NCBI GenBank assembly: GCA_035384565.1
Contig: DAOOIT010000031.1
Span: forward strand, 1-26,463
Length of the DNA: 26,463 nt
Origin: Planctomycetota bacterium
Lineage (GTDB): Bacteria > Planctomycetota > PUPC01 > DSUN01
Direction: 5' to 3'
Position numbers and translations under genes: made by a program. The notes beneath the pieces are model-generated. The model made no database searches, was not told the origin of the DNA, and saw only the letters and a program-made list of their open reading frames with translations. Positions 1 to 5,806 of the stretch are shown here, in pieces (position 1 is the first letter of the stretch; the number at the start of each line of letters is the position of its first letter).

Positions 1-45
1 CGCGTTCGCTCGCTGGCGGGGCGTTCCCGACGCCGTAGGCGTGTC

Positions 46-579
46 CTATGGCATCTCCTGCGCCCGAGGGCCTCGACGCCAGTTCCGATGGTTGAGCCGG
101 TCGGCCTCGCGTCGGCGGCCATCTCGACAGGCATCGCAGAGCCGCCGACGGCGAGGCAGCGCGGCGCCGCAGTCGGGACAAGGCCGCTGCGCCGTCCTGG
201 GCATCGCATGGTGAACGAGGGACGGCACACTCGGCCTCGGATTCCTTCTGCGCCACCAAGGCCCTCCCGTCATCGCGAGGTAGGCGCGGTACGTCGCCTC
301 ATCGGCGGCGAGCGCGCTGTTGTCCGCCCACGAACACCGCGAGGGCGAGGGGGACAGCAGGCGGCATGGTCCACCCTTGAGTCGGCATCGGCCATTGGGC
401 TTCACGTGGGGACAGCGCCGTCGCGCCCACGCGGCCAGGAGTTCAGCTTCGCTGGCGGGCGTCTCTGTCGCCGAAGGCGCCGACGGCCGAGGCGCCCTCG
501 CGGCATCGTTCCTGGGGCACGTGGGGACGTTGGGGATGGCGCCCAGCAACGGAGCGGCTTGATCACAAGTAGTGTTCAC
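46..579 (-). CDS. Small protein with two cysteine clusters, possible double zinc-binding protein
   Basis: A 177-residue protein started at GTG (579-577). This start is chosen over the upstream ATG because a strong ribosome site (AAGGGGAGG) lies just upstream and the GTG overlaps the stop of the preceding gene as GTGA, a usual sign of coupled translation. Two cysteine groups are visible: C56, C65, C72 and C82 in the middle, and a C134-x2-C137/C148-x2-C151 zinc-ribbon pattern near the end, followed by a basic tail rich in Arg and Asn. This suggests nucleic-acid binding, but I do not recognise the family. With the next gene it forms a leftward pair next to the tRNA remnant, where phages often keep integration or regulatory genes. 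Function is inferred from cysteine spacing only. Confidence 0.6.
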   Translation of the reverse strand: MNTTCDQAAPLLGAIPNVPTCPRNDAARAPRPSAPSATETPASEAELLAAWARRRCPHVKPNGRCRLKGGPCRLLSPSPSRCSWADNSALAADEATYRAYLAMTGGPWWRRRNPRPSVPSLVHHAMPRTAQRPCPDCGAALPRRRRLCDACRDGRRREADRLNHRNWRRGPRAQEMP

Positions 580-836
580 CGGCCCGCCCTCCCCTTGCAC
601 GATGCGTTGGCGCGATGTATGATGCCCAGGAGAGTGGCCTTGTCCTTGTCGGCCAGCCGAGGCCATGCAAGCACGACCTCGACAAGCTCCTGGGCGACGG
701 TGCCCGCGAGAAGCGCTACGGCGTTGAGGCGGCAGTTTTCGGGGCGGACCGCAGTACCCCTCGCAGTACCGCCGCCAGAGGGCTCTCGCAACTCGCGGCT
801 TTGCAAGTCGTTAGGGAGATGGAGCAGCGGACTCAT
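576..836 (-). CDS. Small protein, possible remnant of a recombinase C-terminus
   Basis: An 86-residue frame whose stop overlaps the next gene's GTG start (GTGA). The first ATG lies inside the anticodon of the tRNA remnant, so the coding sequence may have been cut or re-started by integration, and the true start is uncertain. The last 40 residues have an acidic-hydrophobic pattern (LVEVVLAWPRL...LLGIIHRA) that reads as a real helical module. From memory, similar WPxL motifs occur at the C-termini of recombinases in some planctomycete-like genomes, but I cannot verify this. The N-terminal 30 residues look low-quality. It may be a small standalone protein or a broken 3' end of an integrase. Confidence 0.42.
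   Translation of the reverse strand: MSPLLHLPNDLQSRELREPSGGGTARGTAVRPENCRLNAVALLAGTVAQELVEVVLAWPRLADKDKATLLGIIHRANASCKGRAGR
750..770. repeat. Two 9-bp direct repeats near the tRNA remnant
   Basis: CGCAGTACC occurs at 750-758 and again at 762-770, start to start 12 bp, within the leftward 86-residue frame, about 50 bp from the tRNA remnant. Short direct repeats beside an att core can be integrase arm sites, but here they also encode a repeated Gly-Thr-Ala in the minus-strand frame, so the repeat may only reflect protein sequence. Confidence 0.35.
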
Positions 837-876
837 AATCCGTCGGTCGAAGGTTCGAGTCCTTCAGGGCCCACCA
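822..876 (+). tRNA. 3' portion of a CAU-anticodon tRNA, probable attachment-site core
   Basis: From the 3' D-stem strand (GAGC, 822-825) onward all tRNA parts are present. The anticodon stem is 827-831/839-843 with loop CTCATAA, so the anticodon is CAT (elongator Met or Ile2-type). The T-stem is GAAGG/CCTTC around TTCGAGT (849-865), followed by acceptor strand AGGGCCC (866-872), discriminator A and encoded CCA (874-876). The matching 5' half (GGGCCCT plus a D-arm start) is not found at normal distance upstream. A tRNA 3' half with unrelated DNA in place of the 5' half is what a tRNA-targeting phage carries at attP, or what remains at the far end of a prophage. Confidence 0.75.
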
Positions 877-893
877 ACGACGCGACACGCCAG

Positions 894-925
894 AAGCCCG
901 TGGGATGCCATATTCCCACGGGCTT
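894..925 (+). terminator. Terminator-like hairpin after the tRNA remnant
   Basis: A perfect 12-bp stem (894-905 with 914-925, 5' arm AAGCCCGTGGGA) closes an 8-nt loop, 18 bp after the CCA end. The 3' arm ends in CTTT but no long T run follows, so termination strength is uncertain. It sits where a tRNA terminator is expected and may serve both strands. If this is attP, integration would give the host tRNA a replacement 3' end together with this terminator. Confidence 0.55.
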
Positions 926-1037
926 TGCCTGTTCTGGGCTCTCGACCGACTCGTAGACCTCCCAAGCACAATGCGGCAGGATGCGGCGGTTCCGGTCGCA
1001 TGGACCGCGCGCGGGCCGCGCGCAGAAAGGAGCCTGC

Positions 1038-1325
1038 GTGTCGAATCTGAGACGCTTGGATGTGCCAGGCGGGTCTCCCGTGGGAGGGCCGCCGCCGAAC
1101 CTGGCCGACCTGGTGCGCGTGCTGACGCCTCACGTGAATGCGCTCTACGCGCTGCTGCCACCTGGCGTCCGCCTCGAGGTGCGGCAGAAGGCGAGTGCGA
1201 TCGAGGTGCCAGGCCAGCCTCCCCTTCCTCCGCTGACGATCAGCCGGGGGGCAATCACGGTGGACATCGAGATGGCTCGCATCGGGGAGGCGCCTCCGCC
1301 GCTCCTGGACGAGCCGGCGACCTGA
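1038..1325 (+). CDS. Hypothetical 95-residue protein
   Basis: Started at GTG 1038 because AAAGGAG lies 7-8 bp upstream, while the longer upstream ATG has no ribosome site. The product is proline- and glycine-rich at the N-terminus, then has a helical stretch (LADLVRVLTPHVNALYALLPPGVRLEVRQKA), then a short beta-like end (PLTISRGAITVDIEMARI). No known motif is visible. The next gene, a prepilin-like protein, follows after 21 bp with its own ribosome site, so the two are probably cotranscribed. I do not recognise the family and assign no function. Confidence 0.5.
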   Translation: MSNLRRLDVPGGSPVGGPPPNLADLVRVLTPHVNALYALLPPGVRLEVRQKASAIEVPGQPPLPPLTISRGAITVDIEMARIGEAPPPLLDEPAT

Positions 1326-1346
1326 CTGTGCGGAAGGAGACGCGAC

Positions 1347-1961
1347 ATGTGGACGCGACGACAGGTGCGCGGCTTCACGCTGGTGGAGCTGCTGGTGAGC
1401 GTGGGCCTCACGGCGCTGCTGTCGTGGGGCGTGGTGACGCTGTATTCGGCGGCCTGCCGCCTGGCGGCGACCGCGACGCTGGAGGCGGAACTGACGGCGA
1501 ACGGCCGAGCCGCCTTGGACCTGATCTGCCGCGATCTGATGCAGGCGGCCGGTCCCGAGGTGGGCTACCTGTGCATCGAGGCCGAGGAGCCGTGGGCGAC
1601 GGTGCGGTTCGTGGCGCCGACGCTGACCGTGGGTGCGGCGCACGTGGCCTATCAGGTGCGCGACCTGGGGCCGGGCCGCGAGCGGATGCTGTGCAGGTGC
1701 CTGAAGCGGCCGGTGACGTCGGCCGAGATCCCCGCCGACGGCGACTACAACGAGGTGTCGCCCCTGGGTGTGAACGTGGAGGAACTGACGGTGGAGCACG
1801 TGGGGCTCTCGGGCTCGCTGGAGCGCGGAGGCAACACGTGGCAGGGCGCCGCGGCGCGATATCCACGGTCGGTGCTGGTGACGGTGCGGGTGGCCGATGC
1901 CCGCCGCGGCGTGAGTCTGGTGGTGTCGTCCGGGGCAGTGCTGCTGGCCTCGGGGTTCTGA
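1347..1961 (+). CDS. Prepilin-like protein with N-terminal methylation motif (pseudopilin J-like)
   Basis: A 204-residue protein started at ATG 1347 with AAGGAG upstream. The N-terminus is a class III prepilin leader: a basic 9-residue leader ending in Gly9, then F10-T-L-V-E14-L-L-V and a hydrophobic helix to about residue 30. Prepilin peptidase would cut before F10 and methylate it; E14 is the conserved Glu5 of the mature pilin. The rest resembles minor pseudopilins of the GspJ/PulJ type (helical arm with an R-x2-D pattern, then a beta-rich globular part). No other secretion or pilus gene is nearby, which is odd because such proteins work as part of a pseudopilus. It may be a phage-carried accessory gene or host DNA next to an integration site. 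Confidence 0.75.
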   Translation: MWTRRQVRGFTLVELLVSVGLTALLSWGVVTLYSAACRLAATATLEAELTANGRAALDLICRDLMQAAGPEVGYLCIEAEEPWATVRFVAPTLTVGAAHVAYQVRDLGPGRERMLCRCLKRPVTSAEIPADGDYNEVSPLGVNVEELTVEHVGLSGSLERGGNTWQGAAARYPRSVLVTVRVADARRGVSLVVSSGAVLLASGF

Positions 1962-1982
1962 CCGCCCGCGAGGGCGGAGGAG

Positions 1983-2058
1983 GTGGCGCCGATGGCGGCC
2001 TGGGGGCTGAGGGTTCCCAGGCGGGGTGTTGCAAGCACCCTCGTGCCATCGGCGCCGC
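1983..2058 (+). promoter_or_regulatory. Three-way-junction RNA fold upstream of the ParB-like gene
   Basis: The gap between the prepilin-like and ParB-like genes folds by eye into a closed three-way junction. The outer stem is a perfect 12-bp pairing, 1985-1996 (GGCGCCGATGGC) with 2045-2056, extendable by a U-G and a G-C pair to 1983/2058. Inside are a 7-bp hairpin (1998-2004 with 2016-2022, 11-nt loop) and a 5-bp hairpin (2024-2028 with 2036-2040, 7-nt loop containing TTGCAA). Junction linkers are 1, 1 and 4 nt. It ends about 13 nt before the GAGGAG ribosome site (2071-2076). This could be a cis-regulatory RNA, a processing site or a protein-binding DNA cruciform. I match it to no known RNA family. 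Confidence 0.5.
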
Positions 2059-2090
2059 GGGCAAGCTGCTGAGGAGAGTAGGCCAATGGC

Positions 2091-2134
2091 GTGCGGAAGT
2101 CAAGGAGCGGGCGTGCGGAAGTCAAGGAGCGGGC
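2091..2134 (+). repeat. Perfect 22-bp tandem duplication at the ParB-like start
   Basis: Positions 2091-2112 are repeated exactly at 2113-2134, each copy beginning GTGCGGAAGTC. The unit is not a multiple of three, so the second copy is read in another frame. The duplication is what places the first GTG (2091) in frame with the ParB-like protein, so it may be a start-region slippage event. Confidence 0.9.
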
Positions 2135-2807
2135 GGCCGCTGGGCGCTGGCTGAGGGACCGCGTGGTCGAGCTTGTGCGGCTGCCGGCGAGCGAGCTGCT
2201 GCGGAACCCCCGCAACTGGCGGCAGCATCCCAGGGAACAACGCGAGGCGATGGAGGGCATCTTCGCCGAGGTGGGCGTTGCCGGCGCCGCTCTGGCCCGC
2301 CGTCTCGCGGATGGCCGTATCGAGCTGATTGACGGGGAACTGCGCGCCGACGTGGCCGCCGACGAGCCGATCCCCGTGCTCATCCTGGACGTCACGGAGG
2401 CCGAGGCCCTCAAGCTGCTGGCGGTGCACGACCCCATCGGTGCGATGGCCGAGGCGAACGAGCCAGCGCTCCGCGAACTGCTCGAGGAACTCGATACCGA
2501 CCAAGCCGGCCTCCGCGACCTGCTCGTCGAGCTCTCGGGCTACGAGAGCGAGTCCGACGAGGTCTTGGGCGAACTGGGGGAGTCGCCCGTGCCCGAGATG
2601 GACCTCCAGCCCTACGAGCACTACGACTACGTCCTCTTCCTCTTCCGCAACAAGCTGGACTTCGAGTCGGCCTGCGAGCAGCTCGCCCTCTCCACGGTGC
2701 AGGCGTCGGCGATGGCCGGGAAGCGCAAGATCGGGCTGGGCCGCTGCCTGGCGGGGGACCGCCTGCTCGCCCTGCTGGACGTGCAGCAGCGGAGGGGCAA
2801 GCGATGA
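2091..2807 (+). CDS. ParB-like (ParB/Srx fold) domain protein
   Basis: A 238-residue frame from GTG 2091; the real start may be nearer GTG 2163, because the first 20 residues come from a 22-bp duplication and homology-like sequence begins at VVELVRLPASELLRNPRNWRQHP. The N-terminal half has the ParB-like layout: a leading beta strand, a NPRNWR segment, LARRLADGRIELIDGELRA (the box II-like ID-G-xxR region) and PVLILDVTEAEA. The C-terminal half is acidic and helical. In phages such proteins often sit beside DNA-modifying enzymes or terminases and may act as nucleases or nucleotide-dependent DNA-binding proteins. The stop overlaps the start of the glycosyltransferase gene by ATGA, which ties the two functionally. 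Confidence 0.7.
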   Translation: MRKSRSGRAEVKERAAAGRWLRDRVVELVRLPASELLRNPRNWRQHPREQREAMEGIFAEVGVAGAALARRLADGRIELIDGELRADVAADEPIPVLILDVTEAEALKLLAVHDPIGAMAEANEPALRELLEELDTDQAGLRDLLVELSGYESESDEVLGELGESPVPEMDLQPYEHYDYVLFLFRNKLDFESACEQLALSTVQASAMAGKRKIGLGRCLAGDRLLALLDVQQRRGKR

Positions 2808-3547
2808 AGCCCCTCGACCTCTCCGTCTGGATCCCGTCGAGCCACCGCACCGCCGAGGCGCGTCGAGCCATGGCTCTCCTGCCCACGGCAACGCTCGTCG
2901 TCGCCGACAGCGAGCGGGACGAGTACCTGCGTGCTGGCCACTCGGCCACGCGGCTCATCGCCCATCCCGACCTCTTCGGCCTCGCCCGCATCCGCAACTT
3001 CATCGTGCAGCGTGCGGGCACGGAGATCGTTGTGCAGGTGGACGACGATTTCCAGAGCGTGCACGCCTGGCCTGGCCGCAAGCGGCGCATCTACCGCGAC
3101 CCCGACAGACTGATGGGGATCATCGAGGGCACGGCGCGGCTGGCAGCCGAGGCGGGCGCCCGGCTCTTCGGCTGGTCGAACGCGGGGAAGCCCCTGTATT
3201 TCCGCCCGCACGACCCGTTTGACTTTCGCGGCCCGGTCGGCCGAGTCCTGGGCACGGTGGGTGACGCCGTGGCGTGGGACGAACGGCTGGCCACGATGGT
3301 GGACACCGACGCCACGCTCCAGGAACTGCTCGTGAACCGCTTCGTGCTGCTCGACACGCGGTTCTACTTCCACTGCGGCGCCATCTACGGCAACCGGGGC
3401 GGGCTTCAGCGGATTCGCACGCGGGAACTGCGCGAGCGCGACCTCGCCCTCATGCGCCGGAAGTGGGGACCCTGCTTCGACGTGACGAGCAAGGCGAAGA
3501 CGAAGGGGATGGGCACCAACGCGATCCGCGTGGTGCGGCGGATGTGA
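2804..3547 (+). CDS. Glycosyltransferase resembling the phage TAGT (TET-associated) family
   Basis: A 247-residue GT-A-like protein. It starts at ATG 2804, overlapping the ParB-like stop by ATGA, with GGAGGGG upstream. Features: an N-terminal strand with an IPSSHR segment (10-15), an LARIRNFIV helix, the metal/nucleotide-sugar motif QVDDDF with D80-D82, and a late aromatic/glycine segment (FYFHCGAIYGNRGG, near 185-200) ending in a basic tail. From memory this pattern fits the TAGT enzymes that add sugars to hydroxymethylated cytosines in phage DNA. No TET oxygenase or cytosine methyltransferase is in the window, so the acceptor base is unknown. A polysaccharide or protein target is the main alternative. 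Confidence 0.6.
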   Translation: MKPLDLSVWIPSSHRTAEARRAMALLPTATLVVADSERDEYLRAGHSATRLIAHPDLFGLARIRNFIVQRAGTEIVVQVDDDFQSVHAWPGRKRRIYRDPDRLMGIIEGTARLAAEAGARLFGWSNAGKPLYFRPHDPFDFRGPVGRVLGTVGDAVAWDERLATMVDTDATLQELLVNRFVLLDTRFYFHCGAIYGNRGGLQRIRTRELRERDLALMRRKWGPCFDVTSKAKTKGMGTNAIRVVRRM

Positions 3548-3749
3548 CGTCCGCCCGGGCCTCTTCGAGGGCGAGATGCCGGCGTTGCGAGAGGCGGGCC
3601 AGGAGGCGGCGCCTCTCGGCGTCGAGGGCCACGTGGCGGGCATCAAGGCGTTCGGCCTCCTCGGCGGCCGCATCGCGTGCTGCGGCCAGGGCGATCATCT
3701 CGGCCTCGACATCCAAGATGGCCCGAACGGGCTGCGCGGTCCTGTTCAT
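3450..3749 (-). CDS. Leftward coiled-coil protein overlapping the glycosyltransferase 3' end
   Basis: A 99-residue protein on the minus strand with a clear GGAGG site 7 bp before ATG 3749 and a sigma70-like promoter about 50 bp further upstream. Residues 10-65 are an Ala/Glu/Arg-rich coiled coil (VEAEMIALAAARDAAAEEAERLDARHVALDAERRR is the visible pattern in overlapping pieces). The last third is Ser/Pro/Arg-rich and lies antisense to the end of the glycosyltransferase gene, overlapping it by 98 bp, and may be only read-through sequence. No DNA-binding motif is evident. Its own promoter and its position facing away from the early operon suggest a regulator or lysogeny-related gene, but this is inference. 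Confidence 0.6.
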   Translation of the reverse strand: MNRTAQPVRAILDVEAEMIALAAARDAAAEEAERLDARHVALDAERRRLLARLSQRRHLALEEARADVTSAAPRGSRWCPSPSSSPCSSRRSRVPTSGA

Positions 3750-3796
3750 GCGGTGTCCTCCAGGCTTCGCGGAGACGTGACGGCACCCCCGAGATG

Positions 3797-3825
3797 ATCC
3801 TAAGGCAGCGACCGCCAGGTGTCAA
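3797..3825 (-). promoter_or_regulatory. Sigma70-type promoter for the leftward coiled-coil gene
   Basis: On the minus strand, TTGACA (3825-3820), a 17-bp spacer and TAGGAT (3802-3797), placed about 48 bp before the ATG at 3749. The -35 is a full consensus match and the -10 matches four of six positions. Confidence 0.6.
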
Positions 3826-3850
3826 GCGCGCGCAGGCCCCTCCCGAGGGC

Positions 3851-4013
3851 GGACACGGAATGTCCACAGAAGGATGCCCGATCGCCTTCACTTACGGCGA
3901 TGGCCGCATTCCCAAACGCTTTCCCTCCAAAGTCTTCAGTTCAGGGCGGGATTCTGCCGAGAAATCGGCCATATCGCCTATGCGTAAGGCACTGTCCCGG
4001 CTACACTTATATA
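3851..4013. promoter_or_regulatory. Divergent early control region with three short dyads
   Basis: Between the leftward gene and the rightward early operon there are three small inverted repeats: GGACA/TGTCC (3851-3865), ATCGCC/GGCGAT (3881-3901) and GCCGA-GAAA-TCGGC (3956-3969), plus another ATCGCC at 3973-3978. An A+T-rich patch (TACACTTATATA, 4002-4013) just before the first early gene could hold a -10 element, but I see no good -35. This looks like an operator/promoter region. No gene is evident in the roughly 290 bp. Confidence 0.4.
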
Positions 4014-4037
4014 CGGGGAGAGGGACAGGAGAGACGA

Positions 4038-4205
4038 ATGACCACGAGTGCGTTGAACGGGATGCGTCGGTTGGCCGAAGCGCGGGCGGCGGCTCGGCCA
4101 CGGACCCTGTGCGGGCGATGCGCCTGGAAGCGCATCTGCGCCCGAATGGAGAAGGGCACGGATACGAGTTGCCCGTGCTACCAGAGGAAGGAGGTGACTG
4201 CGTGA
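4038..4205 (+). CDS. 55-residue cysteine-rich protein
   Basis: Starts at ATG 4038 with AGGAG 6-7 bp upstream; the longer frame to the left is not supported by a ribosome site. The N-terminal half is a basic Ala/Arg helix. The C-terminal half has CGRCAWKRIC and CPCYQ, five cysteines that could bind zinc or form a compact knuckle. It is the first gene of the rightward early operon, right after the control region, as is common for small phage regulators or host-takeover proteins. I do not recognise a family and the role is unknown. Confidence 0.5.
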   Translation: MTTSALNGMRRLAEARAAARPRTLCGRCAWKRICARMEKGTDTSCPCYQRKEVTA

Positions 4206-4213
4206 CATGTGAA

Positions 4214-4271
4214 CCCCCCGCGGCCAGGGGAGACTGACCGCGAGGGGGAGCGAGAGGAGCCGTGTGGCTCC
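4214..4271 (+). promoter_or_regulatory. Two intergenic hairpins between early genes
   Basis: In the 108-bp gap after the cysteine-rich gene, 4214-4223 pairs with 4238-4248 (10 bp with one bulged A, 14-nt loop). Then 4256-4261 (GGAGCC) pairs perfectly with 4266-4271 over a GTGT tetraloop. There is no T run, so attenuation, mRNA stability or processing is more likely than simple termination. Confidence 0.45.
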
Positions 4272-4313
4272 CTCGACGTGCATCATAGGGGAACGAGCGA
4301 GAGGAGTCAAGTC

Positions 4314-4475
4314 GTGGACACGGGACGCAAGACCTTCGAGGTGACCAAGTATCGGTGGCGCTACTGGGCCGTCCGCGAGTGCGGGCGCCTGGTGTGCGTG
4401 ACGGTGTATCGGCGGGGGGCCGTCGAGGTTGCCTGCCGACTCAACGCGGCTGCCGAGGGGAGGGACTCCCAATGA
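4314..4475 (+). CDS. Hypothetical 53-residue protein
   Basis: Starts at GTG 4314 with GAGAGGAG upstream, preferred over the upstream ATG, which lacks a site and would read through the hairpins. The product is small, basic and aromatic (KTFEVTKYRWRYWAVRECGRLVCVTVYRRG), consistent with a small beta-sheet domain with two cysteines. The stop overlaps the next start as ATGA, so the two genes are translationally coupled. No family is recognised. Confidence 0.5.
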   Translation: MDTGRKTFEVTKYRWRYWAVRECGRLVCVTVYRRGAVEVACRLNAAAEGRDSQ

Positions 4476-5248
4476 GACTGAACGAACTGCAACGCGAGTG
4501 CCTGGACGCCGTGGCGGAGGGCCTGGCCGCTGCGGGTTGCGAGGTCGAGCGGCGCCCCACGGGCGTCTACGCGACGCTCGACGGCAAGGTGATGGCGGGA
4601 TACCGAGCCGACCTGCGAGCCGTCTACGTGGCGACCGCCGACGCGGAGGGCGTGATCCGACACCTGCGGGGCATCCCCGACATTCGCATCGTCTGGGCCG
4701 GCCCCACACCCCCGCCGCCCCAACGCGAGCGACCGCACCGACGGCGTCGGCACCCGATCCGCCCGAAGGCCGAGGCCAAGCCCGAACCGAAGCCCGAGCC
4801 GACGCCTGAGCCTGCTCGTGTGGTCAGGGCGACGGTGAACGGGAAGCCCCTCGCACCGAGCCAGGCGCGATACCTGCTTCGCCTGAGCGGCCGCCGGTGG
4901 GATGAACACCCGAACCCGCCGACCCGCGAGGAGGCCCGCGAACTGATTGCCCTCCTGCTCGGGGCGCTCCGAGATCCCGCCAACGCCGAGGCGACCGCCC
5001 TGACCGTCGGCCGCGTGAGGGTGTGGTATCCCGACTTCGACCGCGGCGACGTGCGGCGCTGGGCCTGCGGCAAGGCCCCTGCCGGCCAGGGACGAGTCCG
5101 CACCCGACGGGCGAGCGTGCGGGCGGCCTCGACCATCGAGGCGCCCCCCGAACCCGAACCAGAAGATGACGCGACACGCGAGCGCGGCGAGGCGTGTCTC
5201 CTCGCCGCCCAGGAACGCTTGACCCAGAACCAGGAGAGCCGTGCATGA
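4472..5248 (+). CDS. Hypothetical early protein with a Lys-Pro-Glu linker
   Basis: A 258-residue protein started at ATG 4472 (GGGGAGGG upstream, ATGA overlap with the previous gene). The N-terminal 75 residues form a mixed alpha/beta domain (LNELQRECLDAVAEGLAAAG...VYVATADAEGVIRHLRGIPDIRIVW). A basic stretch and a KPEPKPEPTPEP linker (about residues 108-122) follow. Residues 125-200 form a second helical part (LAPSQARYLLRLSGR...TREEARELIALLLGAL), and the tail is acidic and disordered. The stop overlaps the MgsA-C-like gene by ATGA, so it probably works with the clamp-loader-like pair, perhaps in replication. No catalytic motif is seen. Confidence 0.6.
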   Translation: MRLNELQRECLDAVAEGLAAAGCEVERRPTGVYATLDGKVMAGYRADLRAVYVATADAEGVIRHLRGIPDIRIVWAGPTPPPPQRERPHRRRRHPIRPKAEAKPEPKPEPTPEPARVVRATVNGKPLAPSQARYLLRLSGRRWDEHPNPPTREEARELIALLLGALRDPANAEATALTVGRVRVWYPDFDRGDVRRWACGKAPAGQGRVRTRRASVRAASTIEAPPEPEPEDDATRERGEACLLAAQERLTQNQESRA

Positions 5249-5802
5249 GACGATTGACCACCGTGCGAGGCTACGACCTGGCCGACGTGGCCTCGGCCCT
5301 CCAGAAGGCCATCCGACGCGCCGACGGGCGACTGGCGGGCTACTGGGCCATCGAGTTGTGGGAGAGCGGCTACGACGCCTATGCCTGGCGGCGCCTTCTC
5401 ACGGTCTCGGCCGAGGACTGCTGGGGTATCATCACTCAGGAGATCGTTGCCCTTCACCACGCCTACCAGACCATCAACGCCGGCAAGGGCGAGCGGCGGG
5501 GGCGGGTGTTTCTGGCGAAGGCCGCCCTTCTCCTCGCCCAGGCCATCAAGTGCCGCGACGCGGACCACCTGACGAACCTCGTCTACGACAGGGCCGCCAT
5601 TCCGACGCTGGTGCTCGAGGCGGACATTGCCGAGGCGAGGCGCACACGCGAGCCCATTCCTGACTACGCCCTCGACGTCCACACATCGGAGGGCAGACGG
5701 CGGGGCAAGACCAAGAGCGATTTCTTCCGCGACGAGTTCAACGCCCTGAAACCCCGAGAGACCGGGCTGTTCGATCACCTGGCCGACGGAAGCGAGGAGT
5801 GA
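5245..5802 (+). CDS. Stand-alone RarA/MgsA C-terminal-like domain protein
   Basis: A 185-residue protein started at ATG 5245, overlapping the previous stop by ATGA. The sequence follows the C-terminal (oligomerisation/ssDNA-interacting) domain of RarA/MgsA: YDLADVASALQKAIRR with YWAIEL, then WRRLLTVSAEDCW, then FLAKAALLLAQAIKCRDAD. In E. coli RarA the same order is YDLISALHKS.., ALYWYAR, ARRCLAIASEDVG, and AQAIVYLACAPKS. It lacks any ATPase part; that lies in the next gene, 4 bp downstream. In cellular RarA the ATPase comes first in one polypeptide. The likely role is to partner the AAA+ protein in phage replication or fork maintenance. Confidence 0.65.
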   Translation: MRRLTTVRGYDLADVASALQKAIRRADGRLAGYWAIELWESGYDAYAWRRLLTVSAEDCWGIITQEIVALHHAYQTINAGKGERRGRVFLAKAALLLAQAIKCRDADHLTNLVYDRAAIPTLVLEADIAEARRTREPIPDYALDVHTSEGRRRGKTKSDFFRDEFNALKPRETGLFDHLADGSEE

Positions 5803-5806
5803 CCCG

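Noticed and set aside
780..876. Complete tRNA using GGGCTCT (780-786) as the 5' acceptor strand
   Set aside because: The seven bases pair with the 3' strand (one G-U), but the length would be 97 nt and no D-stem partner occurs at normal distance; a 3' fragment explains it better.
811..1161. Minus-strand frame across the tRNA remnant and terminator
   Set aside because: It reads antisense through tRNA sequence, a common false protein; no ribosome site.
2086..2154. ATG 2086 as the ParB-like start
   Set aside because: It is in another frame and stops after 22 codons, although its spacing to GAGGAG is good; kept only as a possible leader peptide.
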